From assembly GCA_964577115.1 (NCBI GenBank), contig CAZNXJ010000025.1, positions 5,197-69,196 of the forward strand: 64,000 nucleotides of DNA, in the 5' to 3' direction. The translations under genes and the position numbers were made by a program. Positions within the stretch are counted from its first letter, which is position 1, and every line of letters begins with the position of its first letter. The DNA is from CAZNXJ01 sp964577115 (GTDB taxonomy: Bacteria; Planctomycetota; Planctomycetia; Pirellulales; Pirellulaceae). The notes beneath the pieces were generated by a model that saw nothing but the letters and a program-made list of their open reading frames with translations, was not told the DNA's origin and did not search any database. Shown here in pieces: positions 47,172 to 56,182 of the stretch.

Positions 47172-47178
47172 CCTCCTT
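47172..47178 (-). promoter_or_regulatory. Strong Shine-Dalgarno sequence (decides the start)
   Basis: A perfect AAGGAGG on the minus strand, 9 nt before the GTG at 47162. It fixes the start of the 91-residue protein. Confidence 0.75.
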
Positions 47179-47336
47179 AGCTGGTACGTCCGCGGCGAGG
47201 ACGTCATGGCAGTGCATGGACCGCAGTTCCGGTCGTGCGAGCACGGTCACGAGTCCGTCGCGGCGGCCCACGGCGGATTGCCGCTCGGGCCGTTTCGCGC
47301 TGGTCACGCCTCCGTTCGTGCGACCACTTCGCTCAA

Positions 47337-48296
47337 CTAACGCTCATATCGGCTGATTGGCCATCGCCACACCACTCGCGGTTCGCGCGTGCCGCCGCGA
47401 GCAGCGAGAGTTTCCGTCAGGTGCAGGTAGCAACAAAATCGAATGAAGTCGTCACTACGCTGCAAATACGATTGCCAGCCACCGAACCGCGCGTCGTCGC
47501 GGAAGTAGTAATAATCGGCAAGGCGGCTCGTGAAATCTTCGTCATGGCCGTTGTAGGTGCGGGTGTGCCGAATAATCGGTTCATACTGAGGGCGGTACGG
47601 CGGCGGCTCGGCACTCGGCTCGGGCGGGATCAACCCCGAGGGATCGGGCCAGTTGGGTGGCAAGCCTTCCGACATGGCCAACGCGTCCGGGACGCACTCG
47701 TCGGCGGAGGTCGCACTCACCGTCTGCTGCTCGGCGAGCTGCCGGTGCGTTTCGGGGGATTGCGGCGTCTGCGTGGCCAGCTGCTCGCGCGCCAGGGCAA
47801 ACTCGGCCTCGTGCACCAGACGCTCGGGAATGTACTCTTCCTCGGGCGTGCCCCACGGCAAACCGTAGCCTGGCGGTATGGGGTGGAATCCGCGATTCGC
47901 AGCGTACCAGCGCACCGCCAAACCAAGGCGAGGCGGGTAGTAAGGCGTGTAGTCGGTCACCGCACCGATGATGACCGCGTCGACGTTCAGCTGCTGGGCG
48001 ATGCGCTGAAAATCCGTCGCCTCGTCGGGCTCCAGCTGCATGGCTTCGAGCCGCCGTTTAACGACGCCGATCGGCATCACCTCGAAGCCGGGTATCTGTT
48101 GCAGCTCGTTGTAATACGCCAGCGCCACCTTCTCGCCGTCCACGTATGGATTTTCCGAGAGGTTCGCGAACGGCAGGATGGCAATCCGGTGCAGCTGAGG
48201 AAACGGATTGTGATATTGCGGCTCGTACGAGATGTCCGGCAGTGCCGAACAGCCGGCCAGGAGAGCCACGCCTGCAAGAGCGATCAGATTGCGCAT
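47337..48296 (-). CDS. Lipoprotein with CsgG/LpoB-like N-terminal domain
   Basis: A 319-residue lipoprotein. The signal ends at a good lipobox (LALAGVALLAGC, Cys about 16). Residues about 35-120 (HRIAILPFANLSENPYVDGEKVALAYYNELQQIPGFEVMPIGVVKRRLEAM, then DAVIIGAVTDYTPYYPPRLGLAVRWY) resemble the fold shared by CsgG, LpoB and the GNA1162 family, which bind or gate at the outer membrane. About 130-230 is a proline/glutamine-rich linker, and the last 80 residues are a helix-rich, aromatic C terminus (DYYYFRDDARFGGWQSYLQRSDDFIRF). Function unknown; an envelope assembly role is inferred. Confidence 0.75.
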   Translation of the reverse strand: MRNLIALAGVALLAGCSALPDISYEPQYHNPFPQLHRIAILPFANLSENPYVDGEKVALAYYNELQQIPGFEVMPIGVVKRRLEAMQLEPDEATDFQRIAQQLNVDAVIIGAVTDYTPYYPPRLGLAVRWYAANRGFHPIPPGYGLPWGTPEEEYIPERLVHEAEFALAREQLATQTPQSPETHRQLAEQQTVSATSADECVPDALAMSEGLPPNWPDPSGLIPPEPSAEPPPYRPQYEPIIRHTRTYNGHDEDFTSRLADYYYFRDDARFGGWQSYLQRSDDFIRFCCYLHLTETLAARGGTREPRVVWRWPISRYER

Positions 48297-48396
48297 AGCG
48301 CGGCAACACCTCGGACAAGACGAGACTCCCCCTGGGTTTGCCGCGATTATCGACCAGGCACCGGGGTGTTCTTGAAACTATTTGCTCGTCTTGACC

Positions 48397-49101
48397 TCAG
48401 ATCAGCGATTCGAGGCTGGAGAGCCCGAGTGGTTCGCGGCAGGTATAGGGCTCTCCGTACCGAGTTCCGATCGCTTTGCCCCAATACGCGGCCTCGTCCC
48501 GGAGGCGTTCGAGAAATGTGGGTGGGTCGGCCGGGCGGCCTTCGACGAACTGGCTGTGATAGGCGGAAATCGCCGCCAGCTTGGCGTCCCAGTAGTCCGA
48601 AATGTCCAGAATGAACGCCGGCTGCGGGACAAGCCGCAAGTGGACGCAATAGTAATAGAACACCCGCTCGGGAAAGTACGGCTCGCCCGGTAAGTCGCTC
48701 TTGGTCAGCTTCGACCAGAACCGTGCGGCCTCGATCAGCTCGGTCGCCGCGACGTGATCCGGATGGGCGTCGACCCAGTAGGGGGCAAACAGCCAGCGCG
48801 GCCGCAGTTCGCGCAGTTTCCCAGCCAGCCGATGCCGGGCTTCGAGCGTCGCTTCGAGACGCCGGTTGGGTAGTCCCAGATTGCCGCGCCAATCCAGCTT
48901 CAGCAGTTCGGTCGCGGCGGCCGTCTCGCGGGCTCGGATCTCCGGACTCCCATGCGGCGTCGGTTCGCCATCCGTCAGATCAAGAACGCCCACGCGCCAG
49001 CCCGCGGCCTTCATCCGTAAAATCATGCCCCCGGCACCGAGTTCCGCGTCGTCTGGATGCGGGGCAATGACCAATAGATCGAGACCGCGAACGTCGTTCA
49101 T
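48397..49101 (-). CDS. bshB1: PIG-L/LmbE family deacetylase, probable BshB1
   Basis: A 234-residue zinc deacetylase. The metal site is APHPDDAE at residues 13-20 (H15, D18), and the second site is VDAHPDHVAA near 107-116. The start LDLLVIAPHPDDAELGAGG, VLDLTDGEPTPHGSPEIRARETA and the NLGLPNRRLE block closely follow BshB1, which removes the acetyl group from GlcNAc-malate in bacillithiol synthesis. No bshA or bshC lies nearby, which is common. Alternative: another GlcNAc-type deacetylase of the same family. Confidence 0.82.
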   Translation of the reverse strand: MNDVRGLDLLVIAPHPDDAELGAGGMILRMKAAGWRVGVLDLTDGEPTPHGSPEIRARETAAATELLKLDWRGNLGLPNRRLEATLEARHRLAGKLRELRPRWLFAPYWVDAHPDHVAATELIEAARFWSKLTKSDLPGEPYFPERVFYYYCVHLRLVPQPAFILDISDYWDAKLAAISAYHSQFVEGRPADPPTFLERLRDEAAYWGKAIGTRYGEPYTCREPLGLSSLESLI

Positions 49102-49493
49102 GGGATCTGCCTCTCATGTAAATGTCGAACACGCCGGACTCGGCGTCTCGGCGACGTTGGAGGTTGCCGAGCGAACCCCACTGCCGAGCCGTGGCATCGG
49201 GCGATATGGGGCCGGGCTGGGCGAGCGGCGTCGCCCGCCGTGATTGTCCACTGCGGGAATCATGGGACAAGTGCCCCCAGATTGCTCTGGACGACAAGCC
49301 CCGATTCTGACAAATTCCCGCGCCTGGTTGCGGCGGATCCGGCAGCTTGCGCTCCGGACGCTCACTGCCGCTCTGCGCGGATCGCTACCGAGTCGGCGGG
49401 AGTTGAACGCGGGTCGGTCCCTCGCCGGCGGTGGCGGGAGTGAACCGGCCGTCCGATTGCCACGGCAGCCAGCTACTGCAAGGAAAATCACAA
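49102..49493. other. 392-bp divergent gap
   Basis: Between bshB1 (minus) and a small lipoprotein (plus). A long open frame on the minus strand crosses it but has no family features and runs antisense into the M32 gene. Apart from an AAGGA ribosome site at 49480-49484 I see no clear promoter or repeat. Confidence 0.5.
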
Positions 49494-49739
49494 ATGAGTC
49501 GGCCATTGGAACGGCGGTTGTATCGCGCCGCTTGGAGCGGCGGACTGCTGGTGCTTGTTGCCTTCGCCTTGATGGGCTGTAGCACGGAGGGGTGGAAGCG
49601 GTATAGTGAGTCTCCCGCAAACCCGGCCACGTGGGTGCGGCCTCTCTTTCCGCCCAAAGGCGAGTATTTCTATAGCGACAAGGCTCACGAAATAGAGAAG
49701 AGTTTGAGCCGCCGGCAGAACGTCGAAATGCCGCAGTGA
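49494..49739 (+). CDS. Small lipoprotein, planctomycete-type
   Basis: An 81-residue protein. After a charged N terminus (RPLERRLYRAAW) a hydrophobic stretch ends in the lipobox ALMGC (Cys about 29). The mature part is only 50 residues: STEGWKRYSESPANPATWVRPLFPPKGEYFYSDKAHEIEKSLSRR. It is of unknown function; short lipoproteins with this FPPKGEYF style look like planctomycete-specific families. The ATG at 49494 has AAGGA 9 nt upstream. It ends 59 bp before the M32 carboxypeptidase gene. Confidence 0.78.
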   Translation: MSRPLERRLYRAAWSGGLLVLVAFALMGCSTEGWKRYSESPANPATWVRPLFPPKGEYFYSDKAHEIEKSLSRRQNVEMPQ

Positions 49740-49798
49740 GCTTCCTGACGTGGGCGGTCCTGCGGTTGACAAACGAACTCCAGGACGCGCGAACGATC

Positions 49799-51316
49799 AT
49801 GAGTGAATCGCCTTCCGATCTGTATACCAAGGTCTGCGCCCACGCGCGCGAAATTGCACTGCTCGAGTCGATCTCGGCGCTGCTGAACTGGGACGAGCGC
49901 ACGCTATTGCCGCCGGCTGCCGGTGCGTATCGCGCCGAGCAAGTGACGCACGTGTCGAATCTGATCCACCGGCGGAAAACGGATCCGCAGTTCGGTGATT
50001 GGCTCGAGCAGCTAAGCGAGAGCGAATTGGCGGCCGACCCGCACTCGGACACCGGGGCCACGATCCGCGAGCTGCGGCGCGAATACATGAAGCAGTGCAA
50101 GATGCCCGAGCGGCTCGTCGCCGAGTTGGCTCGCGCTTCCGTACTCGGCCAGCAGGCGTGGGTGACGGCACGGCAAAACAATGACTACTCGGCCTTTCAG
50201 CCCCATCTGGAAACGACGCTGCGGCTGAAGCGCGAGCAGGCCGATGCAATTGGCTACGAGCAGAGCCCCTATGACGTGCTGCTCGATGATTTTGAACCGG
50301 ACGCGACGAGCAAGCAAATCGACGCGGTGCTCGAAGGCCTGCGCGAACAGCTCGTGCCTCTCGTGGCCTCGATTACCAGCTCTTCACGCCGCCCGAATCG
50401 CGAAATTCTGCGACGTCACTTTCCTCAGGCGGCCCAGGAGAAGTTTGGCCGCGCGGCGGCGGAGAAAATTGGTTTCTCATTCGAGCGTGGACGGCTCGAT
50501 GTCACACATCACCCGTTCTGCTCGACGATGGGACCGCACGATGTGCGCATTACGACGCGCTACGACGAGCAGTTCTTTCCCACGGCCTTCTTCGGCATCC
50601 TGCACGAAGCGGGGCATGGCATCTACGAACAGGGACTTCGCGAGGACCAGTTCGGGTTGCCGCCGGGTAGCTACCTGTCGCTGGGGGTACACGAATCGCA
50701 GTCGCGGATGTGGGAAAACTTCGTCGGCCGTAGTCGCTCGTTTTGGCAGCATTTCTTCCCGGCCGCACAGCAAGCCTTCCCTGAAGCGCTCGGCGACGTG
50801 AAACTCGACGACTTCTACTTCGCCGTGAACGATGTTCAGCCATCGCTCATCCGTGTCGAAGCTGACGAGGCCACATACAATTTGCACATCATTATTCGGT
50901 TTCAGCTTGAACAGGCCCTGATCCGGGGCGACCTGGCTGTGACCGACCTGCCCGAAGCGTGGAATGCACGCTATCGTGAGTACCTCGGTATCACGCCGCC
51001 CAATGACGCGGACGGCGTGCTACAGGACATTCATTGGAGTGCTGGACTGATCGGATACTTTCCCACGTATTCGCTCGGCAACTTGATGGCCGCGCAGTTA
51101 TTCGAATGTGCCGACCGTGAGCTGGGTGGACTGGCCGACGCGTTTGCACGCGGCGAATTTGAAGGATTGCTCGAGTGGCTGCGCGACAAAGTGCACCGCG
51201 TCGGCCGCAGCTGGAATGCCGGTGAACTGATCGAGCAGATTACGGGCGAGCCGCTCTCGCACGAAGCCCTCGTCCGGCATCTGCGAAACAAGTTGGCGCC
51301 ACTCTACGGTGTGTAG
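49799..51316 (+). CDS. M32 family metallocarboxypeptidase
   Basis: A 505-residue enzyme of normal length. The zinc-binding HEAGH motif lies at residues 269-273 (FGILHEAGHGIYEQG), followed by the M32-typical LPPGSYLSLGVHESQSRMWENFVGRS with the third ligand. The N-terminal ALLNWDERTLLPPAAGAYRAEQ is also diagnostic. It removes amino acids from the C terminus of peptides in the cytoplasm. The ATG at 49799 is used; the frame is open upstream to 49736, inside the lipoprotein stop. Confidence 0.95.
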   Translation: MSESPSDLYTKVCAHAREIALLESISALLNWDERTLLPPAAGAYRAEQVTHVSNLIHRRKTDPQFGDWLEQLSESELAADPHSDTGATIRELRREYMKQCKMPERLVAELARASVLGQQAWVTARQNNDYSAFQPHLETTLRLKREQADAIGYEQSPYDVLLDDFEPDATSKQIDAVLEGLREQLVPLVASITSSSRRPNREILRRHFPQAAQEKFGRAAAEKIGFSFERGRLDVTHHPFCSTMGPHDVRITTRYDEQFFPTAFFGILHEAGHGIYEQGLREDQFGLPPGSYLSLGVHESQSRMWENFVGRSRSFWQHFFPAAQQAFPEALGDVKLDDFYFAVNDVQPSLIRVEADEATYNLHIIIRFQLEQALIRGDLAVTDLPEAWNARYREYLGITPPNDADGVLQDIHWSAGLIGYFPTYSLGNLMAAQLFECADRELGGLADAFARGEFEGLLEWLRDKVHRVGRSWNAGELIEQITGEPLSHEALVRHLRNKLAPLYGV

Positions 51317-51417
51317 TTTGCGAGCAACCACGGAGAAGTGCGAGCGATAGATTTCCGGGCGCGGCCCGCTCGACGGTCGTTTTGTTTGAGCCGGCGCCTG
51401 GCTGTGGAGCATTGACG

Positions 51418-52938
51418 ATGACGATTCGCTTATACAACACGCTCACGAATCAACTTGACGAGTTCACGCCGCTACAGCCCGGCCGGGTGACCATGTATAG
51501 CTGCGGCCCAACCGTCTATGATTTCGCGCACATCGGGAACTTCCGTTCGTTTCTGTTCGCGGATCTCGTTCGGCGTTTCTTCGAGTTTGCGGGCTATGAA
51601 GTCCACCAGGTGATGAACATCACCGACGTGGGCCATATGACCGAAGACCATCTGGCAGACGGCGGCGGGCTCGACAAGATGCAGGTCGCCGCCAAGAAGC
51701 TCAAGGAAGCCAAGAAGTCCGGCACGGTTGCCGCCGGAGAGATCGAGAATCCGGACGATCCGTACCAGGTAGCCGAATACTATACGCGCGCGTTTCTCGA
51801 GGATGCTCGCCGCCTGGGCCTGAAGGTCGCATTTGAATATCCGGAGAACGTGCTGCATGCGACGCAGCACATCGAACAGATGCAGCGGCTCATTCAGCGG
51901 CTGATCGACCAGGGCCATGCGTATGTGGCTGACGATGGTGTGGTGTATTACAGCGTCGAGTCGTTCCGGCAGTATGGGCGGCTGAGCGGGAATACGCTAG
52001 ACAATCTCCGCGAGGGATCTGGCGGGCGAGTGCTCGAAGAAGACCAGGCCAACAAGCGCCACCCATCCGACTTCATGCTTTGGAAGCCGGATCGCTCCCA
52101 CATCATGAAATGGGATTCGCCGTGGGGCGTTGGCTATCCCGGCTGGCATATCGAGTGCTCGGCAATGGCCATGGAACGATTGGGGCCGGTGATTGATATC
52201 CACACGGGCGGCGAGGATCTAATTTTCCCGCACCACGAGTGCGAGATCGCGCAGTCGTGCGGAGCGACGGGCGAGAGCCATTTTGCTCGTTACTGGCTGC
52301 ACGTGCGTTTCCTCCTCGTCGAAGGCGAGAAGATGTCGAAACGCACCGGCAATTTCTACACGGTCCGCGACGTGCTCGAAGGCAAAGTCACGGGGCGCCC
52401 GGTGCACCCCGCTGTGCTGCGCTACGAACTGATTCGATCGCATTACCGCACGAACATGAACTTCACAGCGAAGGGGCTGTCCGACTCGGCCGGCAGTGTC
52501 GCTCGGCTCAATCGTCTTCTCAAGCTGACTACCGAGCTGACTGGCGGTAAAGCCGCCGAAGTGGATCTCAGCCATCCGCTGCTCAAGGAATTCTACGACG
52601 CCTTGGCCGACGACCTGAACATCGCCGCTGCGCTCGCCGTCGTGTTGCCCTGGGCCGCGCGTCCGGTGAAGGATCCGCACGAGTCTCTGGCCATTCTGCG
52701 CGAAGTCAATAAGGTGCTCGGAGTCGTGCCGCTCGAGCCGACGAGCGAAACACGCGACGTGCTGTCGTTCGGCGAAGAGGTAAGCGAGGATGTGCTCGAA
52801 ATCTGCCGCAAGATCGACGAAGCCCGCGCCAAGAAGGACTTCGCTACCGCCGATCGTTTGCGCCAGGAGCTGATCGACGCCGGCTACCAGGTCAAGACGA
52901 CGAAAGAAGGCACGACCGTGCAGCAGCAGCTCGCGTGA
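51418..52938 (+). CDS. cysS: Cysteinyl-tRNA synthetase
   Basis: A 506-residue class I aminoacyl-tRNA synthetase. The HIGH-type motif appears as FAHIGNFRSF after MYSCGPTVYD (zinc ligand Cys), further zinc ligands are in WHIECSAMAME and FPHHECEIAQ, and the KMSKR motif begins at residue 305. The C-terminal helical part includes the DALADDLNIAAAL block of CysRS. The ATG at 51418 starts MTIRLYNTLTNQ, the usual beginning. It charges tRNA-Cys. It converges with the zinc-binding lipoprotein gene. Confidence 0.97.
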   Translation: MTIRLYNTLTNQLDEFTPLQPGRVTMYSCGPTVYDFAHIGNFRSFLFADLVRRFFEFAGYEVHQVMNITDVGHMTEDHLADGGGLDKMQVAAKKLKEAKKSGTVAAGEIENPDDPYQVAEYYTRAFLEDARRLGLKVAFEYPENVLHATQHIEQMQRLIQRLIDQGHAYVADDGVVYYSVESFRQYGRLSGNTLDNLREGSGGRVLEEDQANKRHPSDFMLWKPDRSHIMKWDSPWGVGYPGWHIECSAMAMERLGPVIDIHTGGEDLIFPHHECEIAQSCGATGESHFARYWLHVRFLLVEGEKMSKRTGNFYTVRDVLEGKVTGRPVHPAVLRYELIRSHYRTNMNFTAKGLSDSAGSVARLNRLLKLTTELTGGKAAEVDLSHPLLKEFYDALADDLNIAAALAVVLPWAARPVKDPHESLAILREVNKVLGVVPLEPTSETRDVLSFGEEVSEDVLEICRKIDEARAKKDFATADRLRQELIDAGYQVKTTKEGTTVQQQLA

Positions 52939-52939
52939 A

Positions 52940-52978
52940 CGCCTCGCCGCGCACGATCGCCCTGAGAGGGACGAGGCG
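52940..52978. terminator. Possible bidirectional terminator after cysS
   Basis: CGCCTCG (52940-52946) and CGAGGCG (52972-52978) flank an inner CCCT-GAG-AGGG hairpin between two convergent genes. No T-tract. Confidence 0.35.
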
Positions 52979-52987
52979 GGAAAGTAA

Positions 52988-53959
52988 CTATTCCTTCGCG
53001 GGCATAAGCACGGCTTCGAGCCGCGCGATGTTCTCGTGCATGGCGCTAAAGTAGTCGCCGCCGCTGGTTGGCCGGTTGCCGAGCGTCTCGAACACGACCG
53101 GTTGCACCTGGAACTCGTCCGTTAGCCGTTGGCGTGTTGCCTCGTCCGGCTCGCCCTCCCACAGCATGACGCGTGCGGGGTGCCGCGCGTGTAGTTCGGC
53201 GAACGCCTTCCATTGCTCGTCCGACGGCGCTTCACCGGGCTCCCAGTGCACGCTTTCGAGTGGCCACTGCATGTAGTCGGCGAAATAGTGGTAGACTGGG
53301 TGCGAGGTCAGGATGTTCAGATTTGGATGCAATTGCTTGATCGCGTCCAAGCGCGCGCGCAGTTCGTGAATATCCGAGGCGAGCTCGTCGCGGTTACGCT
53401 TGTACATCTCCTGGTGCTGGGGCCAGCGGTCGACGAGTGCTTCGTAGATGGCGTCGGCCTGCACGTCGAGCATCCGCGGATCGAGCCATGTTTCGGAAAC
53501 ATAGCCCTCATGCGCATGCTCGCCCTCGGGCCCATGTTTATGCACCACGGCGTCTGGTAGCGTGATGTAGCGCTGCTCGGCCTCGGCGGACGTATTGATG
53601 ATCCGCTCCTCCGGCAGCGTCATGTGGGCAACCCATTTCGCGTAGTCGGCTCCATTGATCAGGATGATATCGGCCGCTTGGAACCGGCGGACCTCCTCGG
53701 GTGACGGAGTCCAGTATGCCGGATCCTTGCCCGGTGCGACGAGAAAATGAACGTCGGCCGTCTCGCCAGCGAGCCGCTGCGCGAGATATGCGAGTGGATA
53801 ATTGACGACGTAGATCTGCGGCCGGCCGCTCGATGTGTCGCCGCCGGCGAGTTGAGGCGTGTCCGACGGGCGGTTGCAGCCGGCCACAAGCACCATCCAA
53901 CAACACAATCCGTAAACAAGTGCTGCTCGAGTCATCGCTTGCAGGGTTCCTTTTCGCAT
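52988..53959 (-). CDS. Metal (zinc) ABC transporter substrate-binding lipoprotein
   Basis: A 323-residue ZnuA/TroA-like protein. The signal ends in VLVAGC (Cys about 28). Features: IYVVNYPLAYLAQRLAG, PGKDPAYWTPSPEEVRRFQAADIILINGADYAKW, a short His-rich loop (HKHGPEGEHAHEG) between domains, TWLDPRMLDVQA, and ILTSHPVYHYFADYM with the conserved His. It binds a divalent metal in the periplasm and would deliver it to an ABC permease. No permease or ATPase gene is beside it. The ATG at 53959 is preferred; MTRAAL at 53935 is an alternative. Confidence 0.88.
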   Translation of the reverse strand: MRKGTLQAMTRAALVYGLCCWMVLVAGCNRPSDTPQLAGGDTSSGRPQIYVVNYPLAYLAQRLAGETADVHFLVAPGKDPAYWTPSPEEVRRFQAADIILINGADYAKWVAHMTLPEERIINTSAEAEQRYITLPDAVVHKHGPEGEHAHEGYVSETWLDPRMLDVQADAIYEALVDRWPQHQEMYKRNRDELASDIHELRARLDAIKQLHPNLNILTSHPVYHYFADYMQWPLESVHWEPGEAPSDEQWKAFAELHARHPARVMLWEGEPDEATRQRLTDEFQVQPVVFETLGNRPTSGGDYFSAMHENIARLEAVLMPAKE

Positions 53960-54114
53960 GGGCTCGCGCGGGACGGTTGACCGGCTTCGATTGTAGGCAA
54001 TCTGCGCGAGGATTTCTTCGCAGCCGAGTAGCGTGGCGGCCAACAGTCCGCTGAATTGAGACGGCGCGCAGTCGTTCGCCGAGTGGCATATGGAGCTAGC
54101 TTCTCGGGATGGCA

Positions 54115-55929
54115 TTACATGCCGCGGAGCCGCGTTTGGAAATTCACGCGTTGTTCGTCGAGCAGTTCGACGTCGACGATTTTCCAGTGGCCGTCGCGTA
54201 GCGCGATTCGAAACAGGGCTTCGTATTGGTTTGTCCGAGCGTGAATGTGCCCCCAGTGCTCGACCGTACCTTCGACCGTCCACCGGCACTGGTAATCGAA
54301 CTCGGGCGGATTTCCGGATTCGACCGGCATGAGCGTCGGCGCGCCGGACAGGATCTTCACGTCTTCGATTTCGGCGACCGCTCCGCCTTGTTCCTGCATT
54401 GCGAGCCCGCGCTGCACTTCGACGTACAGGTCTTGAAGCAAAGGACCGTCGACGGATCGAGCCAGGGCGTCATAGACGGCGCTTTCGCCATCAAAAGTGA
54501 ACGCTTGATACATGTTGTTGTGAAGCGTCTGAAACACGCGATCGGCTTCGTCTTCGCTGATATTTGGCGCAGGACGAAAGGGATCGCGAATGGCGACTGT
54601 CGCGGTGGACCAACTGCATACCGCCACCAGCGCGAGTAGCGCGGCGATGGCGACGCGCAGGCCGCGGCGAACGCGCGCGGCCCAAAGGGTACCGGCCGCA
54701 ATAGGGATGAGCACCAGGCAAATAACGGATAGCAGGGGCACCGCGACGACGGGTGGTGGTGGAAGATCCGCCGGCACCGGTTCGATCTCCGGAGGCTCCG
54801 GCTGCCCGGGGTTCTTCCAGTGGAACGTCTGGTCTTCGCCAAAGCGCGAAAACGCATGCGTCAGTGTGTCGTCGTAGGCGTAAATCACCGAGCGAACATT
54901 CCAGATGTGCCGGTTGAATCGATCCCACTGGATGCGCACTTCCTGGGGCGGTTCGTCGAGTGGATAGCGGAGAATCAGGCCCGCGCGGGCACTGGCCATG
55001 CTGACGCGCTGCTTGGGGGCGCGCTGAGCGAAATCGCGAAAGTCGACACCGTAGAAGTCGACGCGATCGAGCACTGGAGCGATGGTCTTCCCGTTAACTT
55101 GGATCGGATTGCCCGACATGAAAAACGCCGCGATCTGCTCCGCCGCTTCGGGTTGTTCCTCAATTTCCAGAAATGCCTCATCCTTGCGCGGAATGAGCAC
55201 GCTGGTTTCCAGCGTCATGAGCGGCGCGAGGATCTCGTGGCGCACTTCGTCGTTCTTGATGTAAATGAACGAGTACACCGAGCTGTAGCTGGTGATCCCC
55301 AGAGTTTCTTCACGGCGTTCCTTGAGCCATTCCTGCCATTCTTCCTCGGATGCATCCGGCGAGAGCGGCGGCTTGTCCCAGTTGAAACGTACCGTAATCG
55401 GTTCGCCGGGATTCAGCACCGCATAATACGGGCTTTCCGATCCTTCTTGTTTGACGCGGACGTTCATTTCCGCCGGAATGCCCGCCGACTCGTCGATCAT
55501 CCGCTGCGAGATCGTGATGAACTCGAGCGGTTCGTCCACCGGGTACTCGAACCGATAGGCGTACGTGTAGTTCATCAATTCGCCCATCGGGATGCCTTCG
55601 GCGGGCATCTCAAAGCCGTCGATCCCGGCCGGCTCTCCTTCAAGCGCTTCTCCCGAAGCGTCACGAAGTGTGAAACGTTCGAGTAGGAATTGCGTATGCC
55701 GCTCGCGTGCTGTTTCGATGTCATCCGGCTCGAGAAAGTTGTTCTCGTTCGGCTGGATGTTTTGGAACAGAAACAGGTCCTCAACGAAAACATCGATCTG
55801 CACCGAGATCTTGTCGCGCTGGACGTAAACGGCCGCTTGCGTCACGGAAACAGGATGAGCGCCCAGGCCATCGGTGGCGGTCAGGACGGTAAGCAGCGTT
55901 GCCAACAAGGTGGCGAGGATCCGAGCCAT
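54115..55929 (-). CDS. Large envelope protein of unknown function (HupE-like N-terminal region)
   Basis: A 604-residue exported protein. The ATG at 55929 starts a signal peptide ending TDGLGAHPVSV; the mature protein begins HPV and continues QAAVYVQRDKISVQIDVFVEDLFLF, a start reminiscent of the outer domain of HupE/UreJ-family metal transporters. Residues 30-400 are mostly beta and acidic; about 395-470 contains two hydrophobic segments (VVAVPLLSVICLVLIPIAAGTLWAA and IAALLALVAVCSWSTA), and the last 140 residues form an alpha/beta domain (NISEDEADRVFQTLHNNMYQAF, VQRGLAMQEQGGA). It precedes the zinc-binding lipoprotein by 155 bp. I do not recognise the full family. Confidence 0.7.
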   Translation of the reverse strand: MARILATLLATLLTVLTATDGLGAHPVSVTQAAVYVQRDKISVQIDVFVEDLFLFQNIQPNENNFLEPDDIETARERHTQFLLERFTLRDASGEALEGEPAGIDGFEMPAEGIPMGELMNYTYAYRFEYPVDEPLEFITISQRMIDESAGIPAEMNVRVKQEGSESPYYAVLNPGEPITVRFNWDKPPLSPDASEEEWQEWLKERREETLGITSYSSVYSFIYIKNDEVRHEILAPLMTLETSVLIPRKDEAFLEIEEQPEAAEQIAAFFMSGNPIQVNGKTIAPVLDRVDFYGVDFRDFAQRAPKQRVSMASARAGLILRYPLDEPPQEVRIQWDRFNRHIWNVRSVIYAYDDTLTHAFSRFGEDQTFHWKNPGQPEPPEIEPVPADLPPPPVVAVPLLSVICLVLIPIAAGTLWAARVRRGLRVAIAALLALVAVCSWSTATVAIRDPFRPAPNISEDEADRVFQTLHNNMYQAFTFDGESAVYDALARSVDGPLLQDLYVEVQRGLAMQEQGGAVAEIEDVKILSGAPTLMPVESGNPPEFDYQCRWTVEGTVEHWGHIHARTNQYEALFRIALRDGHWKIVDVELLDEQRVNFQTRLRGM

Positions 55930-56182
55930 AACTTTGAACCGTGTGAGCGAGTGGGGATGCCGGCCCCGATGCTGGTGCCCGAAACGCGATGCGAAGGTGC
56001 TCGGCACAGGCCGCCACGAGTGATTCACGCCTGTCGGATGGCGAACGACAACTTGGCCGATCGAGCGATCCTGCGACGCGCCGAGCATCACCGCACGGGG
56101 AGCGATCGGCGTCGCCGCAGCAGCGCCGCTACGCTTCACGATAGCCGTCCTCGAGATTCCGGATGCACGTTCGGGCGTGGCT

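Noticed and set aside
47235..48614. 459-codon plus-strand frame
   Set aside because: Lies antisense to the CsgG/LpoB-like lipoprotein, which has a lipobox and family similarity; a frame shadow in GC-rich DNA.
49114..50181. 355-codon minus-strand frame
   Set aside because: Antisense to the M32 carboxypeptidase and the small lipoprotein; no recognisable domain.
53960..54289. N-terminal extension of the zinc-binding lipoprotein
   Set aside because: Would place 110 arginine-rich residues ahead of a clear lipoprotein signal peptide and run into the next gene.
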